DNA from: JBHIET01 sp046760785
GTDB lineage: Bacteria; Chloroflexota; Anaerolineae; B4-G1
Assembly (NCBI GenBank): GCA_046760785.1
Contig: JBHIET010000114.1
Span: forward strand, 1 to 7,362
Length of the DNA stretch: 7,362 bases
Direction: 5' to 3'
Translations under genes and position numbers: made by a program
Shown here: positions 1 through 6,106 of the stretch, in pieces
How the letters are laid out: each line of letters begins with the position of its first letter
Position numbering within the stretch: position 1 is the stretch's first letter
The notes under the pieces: generated by a model
Told to the model about the DNA's origin: nothing
Database searches by the model: none
The model's input: the letters and a program-made list of their open reading frames with translations, nothing else

Positions 1-33
1 TGGTTACGCTTTTTCGTAGCTACTCCGTAACCA
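1..33. repeat. Inverted repeat at left edge
   Basis: Positions 1-8 (TGGTTACG) and 26-33 (CGTAACCA) are perfect 8-base inverted copies separated by 17 bases. The loop contains a small palindrome, GTAGCTAC (16-23), and a T tract (11-14). A further copy of CGTAACC follows at 37-43. It could be the 3' end of a terminator of the preceding gene, an operator, or part of a larger repeat cut off by the window edge. The left context is missing, so no function is assigned. Confidence 0.4.
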
Positions 34-76
34 CCTCGTAACCGGCTAAACCTGGTCCGACCCTCTCATTTTTCAC

Positions 77-105
77 TGGTCATTTCCTCCAGGTCAGACT
101 ATAAT
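77..105 (+). promoter_or_regulatory. Sigma-70-type promoter of the helicase-associated gene
   Basis: A perfect -10 box TATAAT (100-105) lies 17 bases downstream of TGGTCA (77-82), a 4/6 match to the -35 consensus. The -10 box ends 9 bases before the ATG at 115, so transcription should start at about 111-113, almost at the start codon. No Shine-Dalgarno lies between the -10 box and the ATG. This predicts a leaderless mRNA carrying this gene and the coupled galK. Confidence 0.7.
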
Positions 106-114
106 AAACCCGCT

Positions 115-1890
115 ATGCGCCCGCTCCATCAGTGCCTGCTGGGTACCGACCTGGCCCGGCTGCGGGTCATCGCCCGCTTCTGGGACGTGGAACTGACGGC
201 CAGCCGCCAGCGGGACGTGGCCGCCCAACTGGCCGAGGCGATGGCCACGCCCGAGGCCACCGTCGCCGCCTGGGACGCGCTTCCCGATGAGCAGCGCCGG
301 GCGCTGGAGGCGCTGCTTGCCGCCGGGGGAAAGATGCCACTGCGGGTCTTCGCCCGCGGGTGGGGGCAGATACGCACGATGGGGCCAGGCCGGCTGGAGC
401 GAGAGCAGCCATGGCAGGAGCCTTTCTCCCCCGCCGAAGGACTCTGGTACAGAGGCTTCATCTCCCGTGTCTTCGAGCAGGGGCCTGAGGGAGCATACGA
501 GGTCGTCTTCGTCCCTCCCGAACTGCGGGCCCACCTGCCAGTTCCTCCCACCCCACCGCCCACCATCGCCCTCGAACCGGCCAGCGAGCCTGCCGTCGTG
601 CGCTCGACTGGCGACGCGCTCCTGCCGCTTCTCGACGACGCCTGCACGCTGTTGGCCTACCTGCAGAACGAACGGTTGCGCCCCGGCCCCAACGGTGGCT
701 GGCCCACTCGCCACGAGGTACGCCTGGTTCAGCGCCTGCTCGACCCTGATCCAGCACGGCTGATCTTCCTGCGCCACCTGGCTCAGCATGTTGGATGGCT
801 GCGCGTGACCGATGCGGGCCGCCTGCGCCCTGATCCCGAGCCTGTAGCCGCCTGGCTCCAATCCCCGTCTGGCCAGCAGCAGCGCGTGCTCGCCGAAGCA
901 TGGCAGGACGACCCGACCTGGAACGACCTGTTTCACGTCCCCACCCTCCACCCCGAGGATACCGGGGCCTGGCGCAACGACCCGCTCCTGGCGCGAAAGG
1001 CCGTCTTGTGCCATTTGGAAGCAGTCTACCGTGGACCCGTCGCCTGTACTGAGCCTCGTCGAAGTGAACGGTGTGTTCCAGATACGTGGTACGGGCTCGA
1101 CGACTTCGCCGCTGCTGTCAAGCGAGTAGACCCTGACTTTCAACGGCCTGACGGTGACTACACCACCTGGTACATCCGCGATGCGGCCACCGGCACGTAC
1201 CTCTCCGGCTTCGAAAGCTGGGAGGCCATCGAAGGAGCGCTCATCCGCTACCTGATCACAGGGCCACTGGCCTGGCTGGGCCTGACTGATCTGGGGGCGT
1301 CCACTCCCGACGGCCCACCCACCGCCTTTCGCCTGACGCTAGCGGGGGCAGCCTTCCTCGGCCTGGCCGAACTTCCACCCGAACCGGAGCCCGCGCCACT
1401 GGTCCTGCGCTCCGATTTCACCCTGCTCGTACCTCCGGCCCGGCGCTACGAGCGCTTCCAACTGGCCCGTGTTGCCGACTGGGTATCCTCCCCCCTCGCA
1501 GGGGGGACTGAGGGGAGTTTCGTCTACCGGCTCACCCCTACCTCGCTGGAGCGCGCGCGGCGGCAGGGCATCCCTGTGACCCGCGTGCTGGAGTTCCTGG
1601 GTGAGGTCACCAACGCGCCCGTCCCCCGCTTCGCCGAAGCGGCGCTGACGCGCTGGGAGGCTCGAGGAGCGGAGGTCCGGCTGGAGCGAGCGGTGCTGTT
1701 GCGCTTTTCCAGCGAGGAACTGATGGCCCAGGTCACATCCTCCCCATACACCCGCCATCTCATCCACGAACAAGTCGGGCCAACCGCCGCCCTGGTGCGC
1801 GAGCGGGACTGGCTTCGCCTCATCTCAGCGCTGGGCGAGATGGGATTACTGCCCGACGTCATTGGCCTGGAGGGAGTTGATGCAGACTAG
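115..1890 (+). CDS. Helicase-associated (XPB N-terminal-like) domain protein
   Basis: This 591-aa cytoplasmic protein has no signal peptide or membrane segment. Its C-terminal part (about residues 430-590, from VLRSDFTLLVPP to the end) resembles the XPB/Ssl2 N-terminal 'helicase conserved C-terminal-like' domain (Helicase_C_3 type) of stand-alone proteins common in Chloroflexota. The middle part carries a characteristic block around DPDFQRPDGDYTTWYIRD, and the N-terminal part has the GPGRLEREQPW block. I see no Walker A (GxGKT) or DExH motif, so it is not itself a helicase. It may bind DNA or regulate a partner, but its role is unknown. The start at 115 fits the family N-terminus and the adjacent -10 box, and no Shine-Dalgarno is present. 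Two in-frame repeat-like insertions are visible at residues about 309-321 and 458-469. The last 11 bases overlap galK. Family assignment is from memory of conserved blocks. Confidence 0.8.
   Translation: MRPLHQCLLGTDLARLRVIARFWDVELTASRQRDVAAQLAEAMATPEATVAAWDALPDEQRRALEALLAAGGKMPLRVFARGWGQIRTMGPGRLEREQPWQEPFSPAEGLWYRGFISRVFEQGPEGAYEVVFVPPELRAHLPVPPTPPPTIALEPASEPAVVRSTGDALLPLLDDACTLLAYLQNERLRPGPNGGWPTRHEVRLVQRLLDPDPARLIFLRHLAQHVGWLRVTDAGRLRPDPEPVAAWLQSPSGQQQRVLAEAWQDDPTWNDLFHVPTLHPEDTGAWRNDPLLARKAVLCHLEAVYRGPVACTEPRRSERCVPDTWYGLDDFAAAVKRVDPDFQRPDGDYTTWYIRDAATGTYLSGFESWEAIEGALIRYLITGPLAWLGLTDLGASTPDGPPTAFRLTLAGAAFLGLAELPPEPEPAPLVLRSDFTLLVPPARRYERFQLARVADWVSSPLAGGTEGSFVYRLTPTSLERARRQGIPVTRVLEFLGEVTNAPVPRFAEAALTRWEARGAEVRLERAVLLRFSSEELMAQVTSSPYTRHLIHEQVGPTAALVRERDWLRLISALGEMGLLPDVIGLEGVDAD
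1048..1065 (+). repeat. In-frame repeat-like insertion in the helicase-associated gene
   Basis: The 18 bases ACTGAGCCTCGTCGAAGT match the style of the short dispersed repeat (CTGAGCCT..TCGAAG) often seen between genes of Chloroflexota and other bacteria. It is exactly codon-aligned, encoding TEPRRS (residues 312-317). It falls between the conserved blocks AVLCHLEAVYRGP and WYGLDDFAAAVK, where family members, as far as I recall, have a shorter connection. The same two modules (ACTGAGCCT and TCGACGAAGT) occur in queG at 6206-6249. Confidence 0.55.
1489..1507 (+). repeat. In-frame G/C palindrome in the helicase-associated gene
   Basis: TCCCCCC (1489-1495) and GGGGGGA (1501-1507) form a perfect 7-bp inverted repeat around the loop TCGCA, followed by CTGAGGGG. 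It is codon-aligned and encodes SPLAGGT (residues 459-465). It sits between the conserved ARVADWVS and YRLTPTSLERA segments of the C-terminal domain, where a short turn would be enough. The composition resembles intergenic palindromes rather than the surrounding coding sequence. The RNA hairpin would be strong inside the message. Confidence 0.55.
1869..1876 (+). promoter_or_regulatory. Ribosome binding site of galK
   Basis: GGAGGGAG (1869-1876), with its GGAGG core six bases before the ATG at 1880, lies inside the last codons of the preceding gene. It decides for the ATG at 1880 over the upstream in-frame TTG codons (1862, 1877) and indicates coupled translation. Confidence 0.75.
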
Positions 1891-3034
1891 AGTGGTGTCT
1901 GGTTTCCACAGTCGTTTCGGACGCCGGCCAGAGATCGTGGTGCGCGCCCCCGGCCGAGTCAACCTCATCGGTGGACACACCGACTACAACGAGGGTTACG
2001 TCCTGCCGGTGGCGGTGGATCGCGCCGCCTGGGTCGCAGCCGCTCCCATCGCCGCGCGTGAGGCCCGCATCCGTGCGCTCGACTTGAGCAGTGATGTGGC
2101 CTTTCCACTCGATGCCACCTCTGCCTCAGACGGCGGCTGGGCCGATTACCCTCGCAGTGTCGCCTGGGCCTTGCAGGAGCGCGGACTGAAGTTGACGGGG
2201 ATGGAGGCGGTGCTGACCTCCAACGTGCCGGTGGGGGCGGGACTATCTTCCTCGGCGGCGATAGAAGTGGCCTTCGCCTACACCTGGCAACAACTATCTG
2301 GCTTCCGACTCGACCGGCGCGATCTGGCGCTGCTCTGCCAGCGAGCGGAGAACGGTTACGTGGGCGTCAACTGTGGCGTCATGGATCAGATGGCGAGCGC
2401 TCTGGGCGTGGAGGGACACGCGCTGCTGTTGGACTGCCGCACATTGGAGACGGAACCCGTGCCGCTGCCCCCGAACGTCGCCATGGTGGTGGCGGATACA
2501 GGCGTGCGGCGGCAACTGGCTTCCTCGGAGTACAACGTGCGACGCGGCCAATGCGAGCAGGCGGTGCGTCTCTTGAGCGAGCACCTACCCAGCATCCGTG
2601 CCCTGCGCGACGTGAGCCTGGACGACCTGAAGCAGTTGCGGACGCACCTGCCCGAGGTTATCTACCGGCGCGCCCGCCACGTCGTCACCGACAACGCGCG
2701 GGTGTTACAGGCGGCAGAGGCACTGCGGCGGGGAGACGTAGTCACCGTGGGCGCGCTGATGAAAGCCTGTCACGCCAGCCTGCGCGATTACTACGAGGTG
2801 AGTTCACCGGAGCTGGACACACTGACCGAGGCAGCCTGCGAAGTGCAGAACTGCTACGGCGCACGGCTCACCGGCGCGGGGTTTGCTGGGTGCATCGTCG
2901 CGCTCGCCGCCACAGATGCCGTGCCCGACGTTGAATCCCACGTCTTGACGACTTACGAAGCGGCCTCTGGTCGCCAGCCAGACATTTACGTCTGCCGCTC
3001 GGCAGATGGGGTCAAGGTTGAGGCAAGGGCGTAG
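1880..3034 (+). CDS. galK: Galactokinase-family GHMP sugar kinase
   Basis: The product phosphorylates galactose (or a related sugar) at C1 with ATP, the first step of the Leloir pathway, in the cytoplasm. The 384 aa match the family's usual length of about 380-390. Motifs run in order: sugar-binding APGRVNLIGGHTDYN (residues 23-37), ATP-binding loop VPVGAGLSSSAA (116-127), NCGVMDQ with the expected catalytic Asp169, SSEYNVRR (215-222), and the C-terminal GARLTGAGFAGCIV (327-340). Residue 32 is Gly where the galactokinase signature has Glu or Asp (usually GEHTDY). In human GALK1 that Glu contacts the sugar, so substrate preference may differ. The ATG at 1880 is chosen because it has a good Shine-Dalgarno and overlaps the upstream stop by 11 bases. 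No galT or galE lies in the window. It is presumably transcribed from the promoter at 77-105. Confidence 0.9.
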   Translation: MQTRVVSGFHSRFGRRPEIVVRAPGRVNLIGGHTDYNEGYVLPVAVDRAAWVAAAPIAAREARIRALDLSSDVAFPLDATSASDGGWADYPRSVAWALQERGLKLTGMEAVLTSNVPVGAGLSSSAAIEVAFAYTWQQLSGFRLDRRDLALLCQRAENGYVGVNCGVMDQMASALGVEGHALLLDCRTLETEPVPLPPNVAMVVADTGVRRQLASSEYNVRRGQCEQAVRLLSEHLPSIRALRDVSLDDLKQLRTHLPEVIYRRARHVVTDNARVLQAAEALRRGDVVTVGALMKACHASLRDYYEVSSPELDTLTEAACEVQNCYGARLTGAGFAGCIVALAATDAVPDVESHVLTTYEAASGRQPDIYVCRSADGVKVEARA

Positions 3035-3081
3035 AGGCTACTGCGGGTGACGCAATACCCATCGCGCCCCCACTTTATGAC
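3035..3081. other. Convergent galK/rnj intergenic gap
   Basis: This 47-bp stretch lies between two converging genes. It contains only a weak inverted repeat, GGGT..ACCC (about 3045-3060), without a T tract on either strand. I see no convincing intrinsic terminator, so transcripts may overlap or end by another mechanism. Confidence 0.4.
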
Positions 3082-4728
3082 TCACGTTTCTATCACCACC
3101 GGGATCACGATGGGACGGCTCCTGGTCTCCTGGTAGAAGAACTTGGACAGCGCCTCCTGCACTCGGCGTTCGACCTGCGCTGAGGGCGTTCCCGGCCGGG
3201 CCGAAGCTGCGGACAGAGTAACCCTCTCCGCCTGAACCAGCAGATCCTCCGCTCCGGGTACGAAGATGAAGCCACGGGTGATGAGGTGGGGTTGGCCCAC
3301 AGGCCGGCCCGACCTCCGCTCGTAGTGCACAATGGACATCACGAAACCATTCTGTCCTAGCTTCTCCCGCTCGCGCATCACCGTTGGCCCGATTCCGCCC
3401 ACCCGCGCCCCATCCACGAAGATGTAACCACCGGGCACACGCTCCCCGATCTCCAGCCGCTCGCCAAGGGTCAAGACGTAGCCGTTTTCGACCACGGCGA
3501 TGTTTTCAGGCGAAATGCCCAACTGCCGCGCAATCTTGCCGTGCTGCTTGAGATGGCGCAGTTCACCGTGAATGGGGACGAAGAAGCGGGGACGGAGCAT
3601 ATTGATCAGCAACTTCTGCTCCTCCTGGCTGGCGTGGCCGGAGACATGCACCGGCGCGAGAGGGTCGTAGTAAACGTCAGCTCCTTTTTGAAACAGACGG
3701 TTGATGACGCGATGGATCACTTCCTCGTTACCGGGGATGGTGTGGGAGGAGAGCACCACCGTGTCCCCCTCTCGGATGCGCAGCGAGGGATGCTGGCCGA
3801 TCGCCAGGCGGCTCAGGACCGCCGTCGGCTCGCCCTGCGTGCCGGTCGCCATGATGACCGTCTCACAGGCGGGCAGTTTCTTGATCTCTTCCAGAGTCAC
3901 CAACATACTATCGGGGATGTTAAGGTAGCCCAACTTGCGGGCCATCCTGGTGTTGTCGGCCATCGTCCTGCCGGTGATGGCGATCCTCCGGCCATGCCGC
4001 GCTGCCACGTCCACCACCTGCTGGATGCGCGAGATGAGCGAGGCGAACGTCGCCACGATCACGCGGCCCGCTGCCTGACGCATCACCCGATCGAACGCAT
4101 CCTCCAACACCGCCTCTGAAGGGGTGGTGCCGGGCCTATCGGCGTAGGTGCTGTCGGACAGGAGCACGAGCACCCCGCGGCCGCTGAACTCGGCCAGTTT
4201 GGCGTAATCGGTGGGCCAGCCATCCACCGGCGTGTGGTCGAACTTGAAGTCGCCGCTGTGCACGATCAACCCCGCCGGCGTCGTGATGCCCAGCCCCACC
4301 CCATCGGGGATGGAATGGCAGACGTGGTAGGGCTCGATGGTGAAGGGGCCAACGTTGATCACGTCTCCCGGGGCATAGGTGTGCAAGTTGGCCTGCTCCA
4401 GTATGTGCTTCTGCTTCAACTTGACCTCGATCAGGCCACGGGTCAGTCGCGTGGCGTAGACCGGCACGTTGAACTCTTCCAGGAAGTGAGACAACGCGCC
4501 GATGTGATCCTCGTGGCCGTGGGTGATGACAATCGCGCGCATGCGGTCCGCCTTGTCGCGCAGGTATCCCCAGTCAGGGATGATATAATCAATCCCCAGC
4601 ATGTCCGACTCGGGGAACATGATGCCTGCGTCCACAACGAGGATGTTGCGGCCATACTCGACGCTCATCATATTCTTGCCCACCTCCCCCAGGCCGCCCA
4701 GGGGCACGATGCGCAGTTTCTCTCCCAT
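3082..4728 (-). CDS. rnj: Ribonuclease J
   Basis: This 548-aa metallo-beta-lactamase/beta-CASP nuclease is close in length to Bacillus RNase J1 (555). The family performs 5'-to-3' exonucleolytic and endonucleolytic RNA cleavage in mRNA decay and rRNA maturation. Visible motifs are the N-terminal PLGGLGEVGKNM (9-20), HGHEDH metal-binding motif (70-75), His138 (HVCHSIPDG), Asp160 (HSGDFKFD), SDSTYADRPG (191-200), the beta-CASP segment with ATGTQGEP (294-301), HVSGHAS (361-367) and PIHGE with His387. The C-terminal domain (about 450-548) is present, so the gene looks intact. An in-frame ATG at 4863 would add 45 residues. It is rejected because it lies upstream of the predicted transcription start, the extra residues are unlike the family, and 4728 has the Shine-Dalgarno GAGGTGAT directly upstream. 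The gene has its own promoter, 28 bases beyond the stop of the TPR gene. Confidence 0.95.
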   Translation of the reverse strand: MGEKLRIVPLGGLGEVGKNMMSVEYGRNILVVDAGIMFPESDMLGIDYIIPDWGYLRDKADRMRAIVITHGHEDHIGALSHFLEEFNVPVYATRLTRGLIEVKLKQKHILEQANLHTYAPGDVINVGPFTIEPYHVCHSIPDGVGLGITTPAGLIVHSGDFKFDHTPVDGWPTDYAKLAEFSGRGVLVLLSDSTYADRPGTTPSEAVLEDAFDRVMRQAAGRVIVATFASLISRIQQVVDVAARHGRRIAITGRTMADNTRMARKLGYLNIPDSMLVTLEEIKKLPACETVIMATGTQGEPTAVLSRLAIGQHPSLRIREGDTVVLSSHTIPGNEEVIHRVINRLFQKGADVYYDPLAPVHVSGHASQEEQKLLINMLRPRFFVPIHGELRHLKQHGKIARQLGISPENIAVVENGYVLTLGERLEIGERVPGGYIFVDGARVGGIGPTVMREREKLGQNGFVMSIVHYERRSGRPVGQPHLITRGFIFVPGAEDLLVQAERVTLSAASARPGTPSAQVERRVQEALSKFFYQETRSRPIVIPVVIET

Positions 4729-4736
4729 ATCACCTC
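4729..4736 (-). promoter_or_regulatory. Ribosome binding site of rnj
   Basis: On the minus strand GAGGTGAT abuts the ATG at 4728, matching the anti-Shine-Dalgarno over eight bases. The GAGG core is four bases from the ATG, which is tight. It supports 4728 as the start rather than 4863. Confidence 0.7.
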
Positions 4737-4764
4737 GCTCCGATGGAATCGTTTTCGCGCTCGC

Positions 4765-4792
4765 AAAAAGAGCACCGCCTGGCCTGCGCTCT
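4765..4792 (-). promoter_or_regulatory. Terminator-like hairpin in rnj leader (possible attenuator)
   Basis: Read on the minus strand, AGAGCGC (4792-4786) pairs with GTGCTCT (4775-4769) as a 7-bp stem with one G-U pair and a 10-base loop. It is followed directly by a run of T (4769-4765). The T run can instead pair with the A tract at 4752-4755 through a competing 7-bp stem (TTTTTGC with GCGAAAA) that has a four-base loop. This arrangement, 30-70 bases upstream of the start codon, resembles an attenuator or a leader-level feedback site. The stem is short and no ligand or leader peptide is evident. Confidence 0.35.
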
Positions 4793-4853
4793 CCGGCCCG
4801 ACGGTGCATTTGATCAATTCCAGCGCCTCGATTCCAGATTCTCCATCCTATAA

Positions 4854-4882
4854 ATGTTAGCATGCCCCGTCGGTTCTGTCAA
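4854..4882 (-). promoter_or_regulatory. Sigma-70-type promoter of rnj
   Basis: On the minus strand a perfect -35 TTGACA (4882-4877) is followed after 17 bases by TAACAT (4859-4854), a 4/6 match to the -10 consensus. Predicted transcription starts near 4847, giving a leader of about 119 bases before the ATG at 4728. The -35 lies in the short gap after the TPR gene's stop. Confidence 0.65.
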
Positions 4883-4909
4883 CTCTCACACGCCAGCAGG
4901 GCCTATGCC

Positions 4910-5974
4910 CTACTGCGCCGCTCTCGCCTCCTCCAAATGCTCCACAATATCGCTGCAGATCACCTCACCTTCGACCGTCGCCAGTGCGGCCGCCTCCTCC
5001 AGCGCGGCCACTGCCTCCTCGTACCGCCCCTGCTCATAATAGACCCAGCCCAGCGTGTCCAGACAGGATGCCCGGTCCAGATCATCCTTCGTTCCGTCTA
5101 CCGCCCGTTGTGCCAACTGCTCTGCCTCGTCCAGGTGATCGTGCTGATACCAGGCATAAAACCACGCCTGCCCATTCAGCACCACGGGGTCATACGGCGA
5201 GATCTCCTGGGCACTGGATAGATCGGCCATTGCGCCGTCGAGGTTGCGCTGTTCGGCCCGAGCCATCGCCCGTCCCACGTACGCCTCGACAGAACGCGCA
5301 TCAAGCGAGAGCGCCGCTGCGTACTCCTCCTCTGCCTCCTCGGGGATTCCGCTGTCCAGCAACGCCTCGGCCAGCATGATGTGCTTCGCCGGGTCTGCCT
5401 CGTCGAGCGCGATGGCCTGACGCAGGGCCTCAAGCGCCGGTTCATACTCCCCCCGCAGATAAAGCAAGTAGCCTCGCCAGACGTGGGCATCGGCCAGGTC
5501 CGGATTCAATGCCAGCGCCTGCTCGAAGTCCTCCAGCGCCGCGCTCCACTCCTTGAGGTAAAAGCGGGCTATGCCACGCCCCAGATAGGCCTCGAACAGC
5601 GTCGCGTCCAGACCGATGGCAGTGGTGAAGTCCTCTACTGCATAATACTCAGCCTCCAGTTCAATGTAAGCATACCCCCGCTGCAGACGCAGCGTTGGAT
5701 TCTCTGGGTCACGCTTCACTTGGAGATCGTAGCGCGTTTGGGGCGCGGCCGGGAGGGGAGTAGGCGTGGGAGTGGGGGAGGCGGTAGCCGTCGGGGAAGG
5801 CGCCAACTCGCCAGTAGCAGCCGCCGATGGAGACGACGTAGCAGCCGCCGACGCGGTGATTTGCGAAATCTGGCGCGAGTTCACCACCACGGTGCCCACC
5901 AAGCAGCCGTAGACCCCGACGACCAGCACACCCAGGACGATGACCACGATGAGTTGAGAGCGTGTCAGCTTCAT
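4910..5974 (-). CDS. Membrane-anchored TPR repeat protein
   Basis: This 354-aa protein has an N-terminal membrane segment (about residues 7-31) preceded by Lys2 and Arg5, which suggests a signal anchor with the rest outside the membrane. A low-complexity Ser/Ala/Thr/Pro linker (about 40-78, with alternating Thr-Pro) follows. Roughly seven tetratricopeptide repeats fill residues 94-340, recognisable by Gly-Tyr/Ala spacing and units such as AYLGRGIARFYLKEWSAAL and LGWVYYEQGRYEEAV. TPRs usually serve protein-protein contacts, and the partner is unknown. Cys24 (VYGC) is a poor lipobox, so a lipoprotein is less likely than a transmembrane anchor. The start at 5974 is chosen for its strong Shine-Dalgarno; the in-frame ATG at 6025 lies in the promoter. 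It runs in the same direction as rnj with a separate promoter, and no clear terminator lies between them. Confidence 0.85.
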   Translation of the reverse strand: MKLTRSQLIVVIVLGVLVVGVYGCLVGTVVVNSRQISQITASAAATSSPSAAATGELAPSPTATASPTPTPTPLPAAPQTRYDLQVKRDPENPTLRLQRGYAYIELEAEYYAVEDFTTAIGLDATLFEAYLGRGIARFYLKEWSAALEDFEQALALNPDLADAHVWRGYLLYLRGEYEPALEALRQAIALDEADPAKHIMLAEALLDSGIPEEAEEEYAAALSLDARSVEAYVGRAMARAEQRNLDGAMADLSSAQEISPYDPVVLNGQAWFYAWYQHDHLDEAEQLAQRAVDGTKDDLDRASCLDTLGWVYYEQGRYEEAVAALEEAAALATVEGEVICSDIVEHLEEARAAQ

Positions 5975-5978
5975 GGCG

Positions 5979-5990
5979 TCACCTCCTCCT
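5979..5990 (-). promoter_or_regulatory. Strong ribosome binding site of the TPR gene
   Basis: The minus strand reads AGGAGGAGGTGA, containing the full anti-Shine-Dalgarno complement AGGAGGTGA, ending four bases before the ATG at 5974. It fixes this start rather than 6025 and predicts efficient translation. Confidence 0.85.
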
Positions 5991-5996
5991 GCTCCA

Positions 5997-6025
5997 AGTA
6001 TAAGACAATAAGGGCACAAACGCAA
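5997..6025 (-). promoter_or_regulatory. Promoter of the TPR gene
   Basis: On the minus strand TATACT (6002-5997) is a 5/6 match to the -10 box. TTGCGT (6025-6020) lies 17 bases upstream as a weaker -35. Transcription from about 5990 would give a leader of only about 15 bases that begins with the Shine-Dalgarno. A perfect TTGACA on this strand (6042-6037) lies too far upstream (34 bases) to serve this -10 box. Confidence 0.55.
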
Positions 6026-6035
6026 CTTTTACGAC

Positions 6036-6075
6036 CTGTCAATTGGCCTTCCCAAAACAGGTTGAACTTTGACAG
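6036..6075. promoter_or_regulatory. Inverted TTGACAG pair in the divergent promoter region
   Basis: CTGTCAA (6036-6042) and TTGACAG (6069-6075) are perfect inverted copies 26 bases apart between the divergent TPR gene and queG. The right copy is the -35 of queG. The left copy has no good -10 at the right distance on the minus strand (TTGTGC at 17 bases). It may be a decayed promoter or half of a shared operator. Confidence 0.3.
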
Positions 6076-6096
6076 AGGGCTGGGGTGGGCTATACT
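6069..6096 (+). promoter_or_regulatory. Sigma-70-type promoter of queG
   Basis: A perfect -35 TTGACA (6069-6074), a 16-base spacer and TATACT (6091-6096) form a strong promoter. The -10 box ends 10 bases before the ATG at 6107, so the transcript should begin at about 6103-6105 with essentially no leader. The queG mRNA is predicted to be leaderless. Confidence 0.75.
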
Positions 6097-6106
6097 AGTG
6101 AGAGAG

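Noticed and set aside
94..1143. 349-codon open frame on the minus strand across the helicase-associated gene
   Set aside because: It is a shadow in GC-rich DNA: antisense to a gene with recognisable conserved blocks, with no recognisable domain and no promoter or Shine-Dalgarno evidence.
1862..1879. TTG start of galK at 1862
   Set aside because: No Shine-Dalgarno precedes it, and the GGAGG at 1869-1873 is correctly spaced for the ATG at 1880; the family N-terminus needs no extra residues.
3035..3081. Bidirectional terminator between galK and rnj
   Set aside because: Only a 4-bp GGGT/ACCC stem with no T tract on either strand.
4729..4863. 45-residue N-terminal extension of RNase J from an ATG at 4863
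   Set aside because: The ATG lies upstream of the predicted transcription start and overlaps the promoter, the added residues are unlike RNase J N-termini, and the ATG at 4728 has its own Shine-Dalgarno.
5720..5860. Low-complexity repeats near the TPR gene's 5' part as a CRISPR or satellite
   Set aside because: They encode the Ser/Ala/Thr/Pro linker of the TPR protein; there are no regular repeat-spacer units.
5975..6025. 17-residue extension of the TPR protein from an ATG at 6025
   Set aside because: It would place the start in the -35 region of the predicted promoter, while the ATG at 5974 has a near-perfect Shine-Dalgarno and begins a proper signal-anchor.
5381..6106. Long open frame continuous with queG on the plus strand, suggesting a fusion
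   Set aside because: The upstream part is antisense to the TPR gene, is Arg/Gly-rich with no domain, and QueG homology begins at 6107 just after a strong promoter.
5975..6106. PreQ1 riboswitch controlling queG
   Set aside because: The promoter leaves essentially no 5' leader on queG, so there is no room for an aptamer.
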